From Dastarcus helophoroides (lineage: Eukaryota > Arthropoda > Insecta > Coleoptera > Bothrideridae): a stretch of DNA of 64,000 bases. The stretch is from positions 37,029,783 through 37,093,782 of the forward strand of contig CM053331.1 in assembly GCA_028583605.1 (NCBI GenBank), given 5' to 3'. The notes beneath the pieces are model-generated. The model saw only the letters and a program-made list of their open reading frames with translations. It was not told the DNA's origin and made no database searches. This document shows, in pieces, positions 34,401 to 46,400 of the stretch. The position numbers and the translations under genes are program-made. Every line of letters starts with the position of its first letter. The first letter of the stretch is position 1.

Positions 34401-37400
34401 TAAATCTGACTTTTTCCAAATTTCTCCACTTTCTAAAAAATAGAACCTTAAACTTTTTTTACAAAAAGAACTTCATTTCTATGACAATTCGGCTATTTTG
34501 AAAATTCCATCTATTCGCTAAAAATCTCGACTTTATTGAAACATTACGAATTAATTTTAAAATATTTGACTTCGAGCTCGAAGCTTCGATTTTTTTGAAA
34601 ATGTGGAGATTTTTTTAAAAATTGCGCCTTTAGAAAAGTAGAATATTTGAAAAGTTCTATATTTTTTCAAACTTCGACTCTCTCTTTATACAGGGTGGGC
34701 CACGCTGAACGCTGTGGCCTTTAGGAGGTATTGAGTAACATATTTAAAAAAATAAATGTAGCAATTAAATATTGGACGCTAAGATGTACATGCTAAAAAT
34801 ATTTTCAAATATACAGGGTGTTTCAGAAAATTGCTACATATCAAAGTTGTGATTTTTTAAAGGAGACACTATGTTTTTTTTCTCATTTTTAAATTCAGTA
34901 CAAAAAAAGTACGTCAGTTTTATTCAGGTTTCCCTGAACCAAAACCTTACCCTTTTTAAATTAAGCAGGTTTTTAAGAAAAAAACGAGTTTTGCCAAATA
35001 TTAATCTTACTCCCGAAAGTGAAAAGTTTTAATGGTGGCGTCTTCAAATTTTTATTTGGCATACCTCTTGCTAGAAAATGCAGTTGGGGCAAATACCTAA
35101 CTTTATGATAGGACGTTTCAAATTTACCGAAACATTTACTCGGAAGTTGGGATTTCAATTTCTTTGTAAATTTAAATGGAACACCCAGTATATTTTTATT
35201 TTAAATACTAGAAAATTTAATTCTCTTTCAGATGGTATGCACTTTTTCTACTTAAGTTCAATGGTTTGAGAGATAAAACTCATTTTTGACAAATTATGAT
35301 GCTTTTAGTCCGATATCCAAGTTGATCATAGTTGGCAGACGTTAGTGAGCTGACGTAACTCTTATAATAAGTTAAATTGCACTTTCTTAATTCAAGAGAG
35401 TTTATGTTGACTTCTTTATTAAGATAGTAGTTGAATTTGCTAAAATGGGAGGATATTCTGTTGACGAAAAGGTCAACATGATTTTGACAATAGGTGAATG
35501 TTACGAAAACTGTTTATTAGCATCCAGAGTATACGCTCAAAAATTTCCGGATAAAAGGCATCCAGATAAAAATGTCTTTCAAAGACTGTTAGCAAGATTT
35601 CGTGAATCAGGTACCATTGGTTATGAAACCCGTAAAATGTCAAAACCTGTTACGGGAAACGAAGAAAATGAGTTTCTTATAATGCAGTTAATTATTGAAA
35701 ACGCTAATGTAAGTACCAGAATTCTTGAAAAAGAAACTACGATAAGCAGAACAAGTATACGAAGAATACTTAAGAAACATCAATATCATCCCTATCACTA
35801 TGAAATGCACCAACATATGTACGGAAGAGATTTTGAAAGACGTTTGGAATTCTGTGTATGGTTTCTTGAGAAAGTTGGAGAAGAACCTGACTTTTATGGT
35901 TCTATTTTATTCACAGATGAATGCACGTTCCATAATACCGGCCTAGTTAATCGTCACAATTTTCATTATTATAGCACTGAAAATCCACATTTATTTCGTA
36001 GTCAGGATTATCAAAATCGTTGGAGCGTTAATGTATTTGGTGGAGTTATTGGCAATAACGTCGTTGGGCCATACTTTTTTAATGGCTACTTAAGTGGGCA
36101 AGTTTTTTTAAGATTTCTAAAAACACATTCTGGATTATACTAGAAAATGTACCCTTAAATACAAGGTCAAAAATGTGGGTCCAGTTAGGCGGAGCTCCTG
36201 CCCATTTTTACACTTCCGTAAGGGAATATTTAAATAGGAAATTTCAAAATAAATGGATTGGTAGAGGCGGTCCGCATAGCTGGCCACCCAGATCGCCGGA
36301 CCTAACCCCAATGGACTTTTTCCTATGGGGGTATGTAAAAAAACATTGTATACAATGTTTCCCCTACCACCCCAGAGGACATGAAAAATCGAATACGAAA
36401 TGCTTTTGAAACAATTGACGAAAGTACTTAAACAAATGTTAAGAACACTTTTGAGAAAAGACTAAGACTTTGTGTAGAACAAAATGGTTCCCACATTGAA
36501 CATTTGTTGGAGTAGAACATTGTTTTTTATTTCTGTTGGATATTAGTTTCGCAATTTCATTAAATACTACACTAAGTATGTAGTTGTCTTTTTTAAATAA
36601 AACTATTTGTAAATTAAGCTAGGTTAAAATAAAACAAATGAAATTTCCTTACATAAGTCACTATAGTTTAGCAAAGCATGCTATTCTTGATCAAAATTTG
36701 TTTCTTTTTGGATAATGATGAGAAAGAGCACAATTCCTGAAAACAGTTATATCTCTTAAACTACTGGATTTAAGCATAGAAAACGTACATACCAGCTTAA
36801 GGACAATTAAATATGTCATTATTTAAAATTAAAAGATACTGGGTGTTCCATTTAAATTTGCAAAGAAAACGACGTCTGAAGTTTAAGTAAATGTTCCGGT
36901 GAATTTGGAAGATCCTGTATAAATTTTGAAACTTGTCCAAACTGCATTTTCTAGTAAATGGTATGCCAAATGAAAATTTATAGATGACACTGTCAAAATT
37001 ATTTACTTTAAGGGATAAAATATTTCTTTTTGAAAACCTTGTATTTTAAAAAAAAGTGGATTTTCTCAAAAAAGGTTAGGTTTAGGTATAGGAAAACCAT
37101 ATAAAAATTGACTTTATTTTTAGCGCTGAATGTAAAAATAAAAAGAAAAATATGGTATCCCATTTAAAAAATTACAGCTCTTATATGTAACTATTTCCTA
37201 GAACATCCTGTTTATTTGAAAATATTTTTGACATGTAGATCCCAGCAACTCATATTTAAACATAATATTTATTTTTAAAAATATGTTATCCTTTAGCTCC
37301 TAGAGGCCGTAGCGTAGAGGTTGGTCCACCCTGTATATCGATTTGTTGAAAATTTTGTTTTTTGAAAATATAGTTTTCAAAAATTTTCTATTTAAACATC

Positions 37401-40400
37401 TGAACCTTTGTTGGACCTTTTTTTAAAATCTCCGAGTTTTTTTAAAATCTCCTGATAATTTCGATTTTCATGGCAATTTCAACTTTCTTCAAAAGCTGGG
37501 TTTTTTGAAAATCGTTTTCAAATTATCGACCTCCGTTAAAAATATCTATTTTTTAAATTTTTTTTGGTGGAACGGACCGGTCCTTGGTTATCTTCAAAAA
37601 TTGAAATACAAATCTTGTCCGCGAAACCAAGAAAGATTAAAAAACTATTCCAAATTTAAATTTATATTTGTCAATTTCAAGTTCAAGTCTCAACTCATAA
37701 TTTCGAGAAAAACTTCTATAATTAAAGAATAAAAGCCAACATGTCGATAAAAAGGGTTAAGAGGTTGCTAGAGAAAGAGCTAGAGAAAAACTAAATTTTG
37801 TTTAAAGTCGAAATTTTAGAAAAATCAATAATGAAAAGTACCTACAAGTTTAAATTTAAAACTTCAAGAGAAAAAAGTTAAAATATCGAAAAAAGCCAAA
37901 TACATTAAACAGAACCTTTGAAAATTTTTACTTTTTCTAGAAATTTTGAAGTTTTCAGCAACATTTCCAGGAACAAAATTGAATATTTGGGTTTAAAATC
38001 AAGACTGAATTAGGGTAGAAAATTTGCAAACTCTTTTTTGAAATAAATTTGTTCTTTTTTTGAAATTGTGGCTGGTCTTTTTTATTTTCGCTAATTTTTT
38101 TAATTTGATAATTTTAATCGACAATTTTAGAAAACACAGTCGAAACAGTAAAAATCAATTTTATTAGAAAAAGCGAATCAAATTAAAACTTCGATAGAGA
38201 ACCAAAATTATGAAAGCAAGAGGTCTCTCAAATTTTCGATTTTAAGCGCCAAAGTTGTAGAAGTTTTTAACTCTAGGGTATATAATTTATTTATGAAAAT
38301 TCCGAGTTTAAATTTGAAATATCTAAACCCGAAATTCCGATTTAGTTTTTTATAAACTTTAGATTTTTCTTGACATTTGAACTCAAATTGAATTGAAAAT
38401 TCAGAGTTTCACCATGAAAATTTTAAACTTGAAAAATATAAAATATTTTCCTTCAATTTTAGGCAAGGTTGTAATATTAAAGTAATAAAGACATCACATT
38501 TTCTAAATTATATACAAAAATCAATTTTTAAAGACTTTTAAAAATCAAAAAATGGGTCACCTGGAACTGAACCGAAAACCGTTATTTTTGTCGGAACGAA
38601 ATCGAAACTGAATCGATGTAATTTTTTTGCCGGAACGAAAACCGAAAACCAGAACGAAAAACATAGCGGTTCGAAGCCTTGCTCTTAACAGTGAAATCAT
38701 TTAGCCATTAGTACGCCCAGACTTAAATCCTATGCAATAAGTAGAGACGTTTCATAACATTTTTGATTTTAGTTTGACTCGACTCATCTTGAAGTAATTC
38801 AAGACTCGTTTTGATTTCATTCAAGACGAGTTAATAAGGATCAAAAATATAGGAATGTGTTCCTGAATGTTAATGGAAATTGTTCGAAACAAGAAGCAGA
38901 TATTGTGAACAGCTTTATTTATACTTTTTTAGCATTTTCGCATCTAAATCCAGGTACGGTGTTTTCTACAAGAGTTTTGAAAAATTCTGGCACTGTCACA
39001 TCGGGTAGCATCGGTTCTAGTTCTTCTATTGTATTTTTTGCAACCTTAACGATTGGTAGAGCGCCTCTGACCATTTTATAACCAGAGCGTAGCATTTTGG
39101 TGGCGTATTTGTTGACTGTGCTGACGTCTATATTGTAAATGGAATTCTTCGAATTTTGCAGACCTAGAAAATCTTGAATTCCATCAATGATGTCCGTTAT
39201 GAAGCTATTCAGGTCTTTTAAAAACGTTGATATCCCTCGAGAGAGTCCTTGGAGCGTCGTAGGGGTTTTCTTCCGAGCTTCTCCTGTCTAAAAATATTTT
39301 ACTTTTAATATGTTGTGAGCGCCAGGACTCCTGTGTATATTTAGATAAAAACCAAGGAGTGACTTTCATTCCTAAAGTCCTAAATTCCTTAAATTCAACT
39401 GAACGGAACCGAACCGAAAACCAGAAACCGTAAAAAACCGTTATTTCTGTCGAAACGAAAACCGACTAAACTAACTAAATTTAGGATTAATAATTTTTCA
39501 AAATTAATCTCACAATTATAAGTCCTGGAAATTTTCGAGTTTTCGAGCTAAAACTCGAAACTTCCAAACTTAAACTCATAGTCCGAGTCTTAACTCAACA
39601 TTTCGAGAAAAAGGTCTAGAATTAAAGAAGAAAAGTCAACATGTCGATCGAAAGAGTTATACTTGCTAGAGAAGGACTAAATTTTATTTAAAGTCGAAAT
39701 TTTAAAGAAAAAATGATAATAATAAAAAGTACATGCAAATTTAAATTTGAAACTTCAAAAGAAAAAAGTTAAAATATCGAAAGGGGGTAAATACCAGGGC
39801 TTCGAACCGGAACTGAAGCGAAAACCGGAAAAAAACCGTTATTTCTGTCGGAACGAAAACCGGAACTGAACCGAAAAGAAAATATCGGTTTATTTCGATT
39901 CAGTGCAGATTCAAAAGTCCACAGTTGACAAAACCTCCTCGCTTCAATTTCAAATTTACATTGAAAGTCTCGAACTGCAATCCGACATTTTCTCTCGATT
40001 ATTATTATTGTATTGTTCACGAGTCTTTTTGAAACTTAGACTTTCTTTATTAAAATTTTAAATTTAAACTTATTTTTGTTTTATCCTATAAAGGTCAGCT
40101 TTAAATTTAAAATTTGGAATTTTTCTAAAAATATTGACGTTCATTTTTAAATAAGTTGACATTTACTACTAACATTTGAATCAAAATTATGTAGAATTTT
40201 TGTAAAATAAATTTGGAATATTTTCTCCAATTTCATCTTTTTTCTCAAAATTCTGGGTTTAAAATTTCAATTTTTTGCTATTGTTTCAACCGTTCTATAC
40301 AAATGAAGCCTGATCCGTAGCTCGCGAGCCACATGTGGCTTGCAGTAATTTTTGATGTGACCTGAGGTGCCTATGAAGAAAAGAAGCATCCCATTTTATT

Positions 40401-43400
40401 TAGCAAATTTATGTTTTCAAACTTAAATCAAAATTTCTAAAAAAAAGTCAAAATTTCAATTTTTAAATCGGAAAAAATTAAAAAAAATTATCTTTAACGT
40501 GAAAAATTTAAGACAAAGGCTAAAAAATTTTAAAAATTATTCGAAATAAATTTATTTAAACAAATCCAATTATCAGAGTTTAAATTAAACACGAAATTTT
40601 GAACAAAAAAGGTTCAAACGGAAAAACTGGAAATATATAAGTGGAATTTTAAAAAGTATAATTTTTAACTTTAAATGAAAAATGTTATGCAAAACTTTGA
40701 AAAGATAAAAAACTTTTAAAACAAAAAAATTCTCGAGTTTTCAATTATAAAATTGGAACACAGAATTTTGAGAAAACGTCCAAATTTTGAAAAAAAACCA
40801 AAAGCCATTCACAAGTATTCAGTTCTAACACAAATTTCGAATAAAAACGTCCAAATTTTAAGTTTAAATTCGAAATTTCGAGAAAAAAGTTCAAACCTTG
40901 GGATGAGGGTCAACATTTTAAGATCAAAAGACAAAATTTCCAAAACAAAGTCTAGATTTCGAGTTTTGTAGCAAAATTTTAAAGAAAAATATTGAGGTTT
41001 AAGTTTATACTCAGAATTTTTAGACGAAACTCTCCTAAGAAAATCTTAAAATGTCTGCCTTATTCTCGAATTTTGAGAATAAAGTAAAAAATGCGATGAA
41101 ATGGCTAAAAGGTCAGATTAAAATTTTTGTGAAAGGTTTTTCTTTAATAAATCGCACTTTTTTGGAAATGTTGACTTTTTTCTTCGAAATTTCGACTTTA
41201 ATCTTAAAATGTCAAACCTAACCACTACATTTTGAGAAAAAAGTTTAAATGTCCAGAGAAGCTTAAAATTGATAAAAACAAATTTCAAGTTAACGAGAAA
41301 TTATGAGAAAAATTGGAACATTTTAAGAGAAAGTAGAAATTTATAATTTCGTTTTACTAAAAACTGTCGAGTTTGTTTAGTTTAGACATGAAATTTCGAT
41401 AAGTTTTCTAAAATTTCGAGAATAAAATTAAAATTTTGAATTTAAAAAAAAAATAATGGTTTCATTTTATTACAAACTTTCCAAGAAAGCTGAATTTTTT
41501 CAAGGTTGATTTTTTTATAATTTGGAAGTTACCCACGCTATTAGTAGCTTGAAATTTTTAAAATCGAAAATAACAGAGGTTTTCTAAAATCTTTGGTTTT
41601 TATTCAAGCTCGAGTTCTCTGTCAAAATGTTTAATTTAAAATTTAAATTTTTATTTTTTCCTAGAGTTCCAACTTTAGAGAATAAAAATATCAACTTTAT
41701 TTCGAATTTAATTTCAAATTGTCGAGTTTTTTTCAAATTGTGAGTTCTAAGATTAAAACTTTGAAAAAAAAAACAAAGAAACCAAAATTTCACCGTCATC
41801 AGAAAATTTTAACTTTCATCGGTAAATTTCGACCTTCATTACTTACGAGATTTGACTTTAAAACTTTCGGTAAAAAAAAACTTAAAAGTTTATTAAACAT
41901 TTTTATCAATTTTCAAATTTAAAAATGTTAGCTCGAAATTTTGATAAAATTTGGAATCCCCAACATTTGCTTAAAAATTCAAAGTTTCTAGAAAAAGAGA
42001 AATCTCATTAGTTATTAAATTTTAATCTTTGACAAACGTTTTTCAGTTACCAATTTGACCATTTCAAAAAACGATGATAGTTTTCTCTTTAAATTTAGGC
42101 TATTTTTATTTTAAAAAAGTTAAAATTTCGAATTTGAACTTGGATTCTTCAGAACATAATAAAATTTCGAAAATAACTTCGAAATGATTGCTCGACATTT
42201 ACTAAAAACGTGAAAATGTCTAAAAAGAATTCGATATTTTGATAACAGATAATAAAGAGATTTAACTTTTTTTTCGAAATTTTTACATTTTTCTTAAAAT
42301 TTTATATTTAAATTGCAATTTTTTTTTCTAAAATTTCGACTTAAACATGGAATGTAGTCTTTTTTTTTTAATTATGACTTTTTTTTGATATTTACGCGAT
42401 AATCTATAAATTCGAATGTTTAAAAGACTCATAGTTGAAATCTTGAGTAATTTTTATTTAGGAAAGATTCGTTTTTTTTGAACTTTGAAGACTGAATGGA
42501 ATCAAAATTTTAATTCCTAGAACGGTACAATTGTTTTCCCTAAATTTGAACGATTTGCTCGAAATATTGAATTGAAACGACATTAAAAAAATTGTGACGT
42601 TTTAACCCACACTTTTAAGAAAGTAAAAGTAGTCGAAACTTGAAAAAAAAATTAAATTTATGTAAAAAAAATTTTTAAAGGTTTCATTTTAATCATAACA
42701 ATTTGACTTTTAACTCAATTGTTTGAGTATCTTCTCGAAACTTAAAATCCTTAGAATAAGTCGGAATTTTGCAACTTAATACTTTTTTTTAATTTTGAGT
42801 TATTTATAAAATTTAAAATTGTTAGTTTCTTTTCATGAAAATTTAACTTCAAATTCAGATCTAGACATTTTTTTAGAAATAGTGACTCCGCTTTATACAG
42901 GGTGAGTCACTAAGCGGAAATCGGTCTTTGGTAGGCGTATCGTTCAAAATATCGAAAAATGTTTCGAATAACAGTTGTTCGAAATAAAGTTCTCCACAAC
43001 CTAAAATTATTGCCAAATATGGCGGCCTTCCGATTGCACCGGAAATGAACATAATTTTCTTGTATTAAATAGAATACCCTATGTATTTTTACATTTTTTG
43101 ATTTCTTGTTAAAAATGAATATGAATTTATTAAGACGACATAGGCCCTTAGTTGAACCGTTTGCGTAATTTAACTTTTTTGGTTAAATTTGACGATTTCG
43201 GAGCTTGACGCCATTAACGATATTTTCCAAACGCAATGACTCAGAGTTGTGTGGCATACGGTTTTGGATTCAGGAAGAAATGGAGTATTTGTTTACGTCT
43301 TTGCTGTTAGCAAGATTTCTTAAATTTCTTCACATCCGTCGACTCAATTCGTCAGTTGTTCAAACATGCATAACTTAATTTTTTCAAATGGAACCACCTA

Positions 43401-46400
43401 TCTTGGATTATTTTATCGGATGCGAAATTAAATTACCTTTTTTTTTGGTACCAGGTATTGCCACCTCCGTCCAATAATTTTTGAGAAATTTAGAATTTTG
43501 TAAAAATTTTAATTAATTTCGTATTATCGCGTTAACCCTGGATGTCGCGGTTTTGTTTCGTCTCGTTTGTCCTGCAAATTACAGAAAATGTTTTTCGAAC
43601 AAGAATCGGTTGATGTGGTTTACACTTTACATTTTTTAAAGAAAATTATTTTTTGAAAACTAGGTCAATTGTTAGAGTAAGGCAAACACAATGGCCCAAA
43701 TATTAATTATTAACTAAAATAATTAAAATTCAAAAAAATAAACAATTTTATTAGAGTTTGTAACATGTAGGTATGCCCAACGGTTTGTCGACCAGAGATG
43801 TTCAAATTTAGTGGCATTCTTTAGGTTGTAGCTAACTGGAAGTACAAAATACGAGAAAAAGGAGCGTAGAAAACCAACGGCGCATGAAGAAAACCAAGTT
43901 TCAGTAGTGGCTGCTGCTGTCCAATATCCGCACTTAAGAACCAGAAGAATAAGTGTGACATTGCAACAAATAAGCCAAAAATCGGTTTCATGATTGTTGT
44001 GTAAAAACAAGTTTCATCCGTATCACACCTAGCTAGTGCAAGAACTCAATCAAGCTGACTTACAATCGATGCAGTTGTGTGAATGGACGTTACATAATCT
44101 GCAGGAACAAAATGACCGTTTCGGACATTGTACTATTTATCGACGAATGTACAAACATTTTTTAAGAACCGCTTCGTGGGAAGAAAACGATACACCACGA
44201 TACTGAAAATCATCATTGGATTTCAGTGTAAAGCATTAAAGAAAGTAAATAAACAATAAACAAATCGTTAACAGTAAGTTGCAACAAATATTAAGAAGAA
44301 TACATAAACAATGGTAATAATAACATTAAATTAAATGTTCAACATAACCACCAGCTTCACGATGGCAAATGCGCAGTCTCTGTAGCAAAGAATTGTTCAC
44401 ATCCACCAAGACGTTTTCATTGATATTTTGGAAAGCAACACGAACCCGGTCCATTATGTCTTCTCGGGTAGTTGGTGGTTCTTAATACACAACTTGCTTA
44501 ACATGACCCCGCAAGAAAAAGTCTGGCTTAGTTAAATCCGGTGATCTTGCGGGCCATGCCACTGGACCTCCTCTTCCTATCCACTTGTTAGGGAATTGTG
44601 TATTGAGGAACTCCCTTACATCCCTTCCATAATGTGCCGGTGCCCCATCATGTTGGAACCACATTTGCCGCACGACAGCAAGAGGCAAATTGTCTATCAT
44701 TTCGGGCAAGTGATTTTGCAAAAAATGCAAGTAATCGTTGGCATTCAAATGTTCATTGAAGAAGTGTGATCCGACAACAAATCTTCCTATGACACCACCC
44801 CAAACATTCAGAGACCACCTATGCTGATGGTCTAAGGGCCTTATCCAATGAGGATTTTCAGTGTGGTAGTAATGGGAGTTGTGTTTTCCCACGAAGCCGT
44901 TCTTATGAAATGTACATTCGTCGGTAAATAGTACATTGTCCAAAAAGTCATTTTGTTCTTGTAGTTTTCGTAACGCCCACTCACAAAACTGCATTCGGTT
45001 GTTGAAATCAGCTTGATTGAGTTCCTGTACTAGCTGGACACGATACGGATGAAACTTAATTTTACGCAAGATTCGTGAAACCGAGGTTTGACTTATTTGT
45101 AATTCCGTGCTTATTATTCTGGTACTTAAATGCGGATCTTGGACAACAGCAGCCGCTACTAAAACTTGGTTTTCTTCATGCGTCGTTGGTTTTCTACGCT
45201 CCTTTTTCTCGCATTTCGTACTACCAGTTCACTCAAACCTCTCTCTCAATTTAGCGAATGCCGCTGAATTTGGATGTCTCCGATCGGCAAAGCGTTGGGC
45301 ATAAATTCTTGAGGCAAGAAATGGATTTCGGTCAGCACTGCCCAAGGCGTAAACCATATCGACCAATTCTTCTTGAGAAAACATTGTCTTTCGGCACTAA
45401 TACCAAGACCTCGCGACAACAATAAGATATTGCCGGACAAACGAGACGAAACAAAACCGCGACATCCAGGGTTAACGCGATAATACGAAATTAATTAAAA
45501 TTTTTACAAAATTCTAAATTTCTCAAAAATTATTGGACGGAGGTGGCAATACCTGGTACCAAAAAAAAGGTAATTTAATTTCGCATCTGATAAGATAATT
45601 CAAGATAGGTGGTTCCCTTTGAAAAAATTAAGTTATGCATGTTTGAACAACTGAAGAATTGAGTCGACGGATGTGAAGAAATTTAAGAAATCTTGCTAAC
45701 AGCAAAGACGTAAACAAATACTCCATTTCTTCCTGAATCCAAAACCGTATGCCACACAACTCTGAGTCATTGCGTTTGGAAAATATCGTTAATGGCGTCA
45801 AGCTCCGAAATCGTCAAATTTAACCAAAAAAATTAAATTACGCGAAAACGGTTCAACTAAGGGCATATGTCGTCTTAATAAATTCATATTCATTTTTAAC
45901 AAGGAATCCAAAAATGTAAAAATACATAGGGTGTTCTATTTAAAATAAGAAAGTTGTGTTCATTTCCGGTGCAACCGGAAGGCCGTCATATTTGGCAATA
46001 ATTTTAGGTTGTGGAGAACTTTATTTCGAACAACTTTTATTCGAAACATTTTTCGATATTTTGAACGATACGCCTACCAAAGACCGATTTCCGCTTAGTG
46101 ACTCATCCTGTATAAAGCGGAGTCACTATTTCTAAAAAAAATGTCTAGATCTGACCCTGTATATTACTTTTCTAAACATTTTATATTTAAACTTAAAAAG
46201 TGTTAACATTATTTCTAAATAGTTTCAAAATTTTGAAATCTAAAATTTTTTATTTTAAATTCTATTTATTCTAAAAGTTAGAGTACAAGTTTACAGTTTC
46301 TACATTCTCTAAAAAATTGACTTTGTGCTCGAAATTTCCACCTAAATCGAAATTTTAAATTTTAATTTGAATTTTTTTCCTAAATATCATATCCTTTTTT

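Larger units (their letters stand above)
42855..46154 (-). mobile_element. Second mariner/Tc1-superfamily element, near-palindromic
   Basis: Core ends CAGGGTGAGTCACTAAGCGG (from 42898) and its inverted partner (to 46110) are flanked by TA. Inverted similarity runs inward for about 675 bp to 43572 and 45436, and outward through about 43 more bases (tcagatctagac ... agtgactccgctttata). A transposase pseudogene occupies the minus strand. A second, inverted transposase fragment lies at about 43830-44220 on the plus strand, so the whole 3.3 kb is close to a giant foldback. Confidence 0.8.

Noticed and set aside
35445..36143. Domesticated transposase gene
   Set aside because: It has intact terminal repeats with TA duplications, loses the frame before the third catalytic motif and has lost a catalytic Asp, so it is a dead transposon rather than a host gene.
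38857..39081. 74-codon plus-strand open frame in the giant INPP4 intron
   Set aside because: It lies opposite the longer, better supported minus-strand exon 38919-39287, which has an acceptor, a polyadenylation signal and more protein-like composition.
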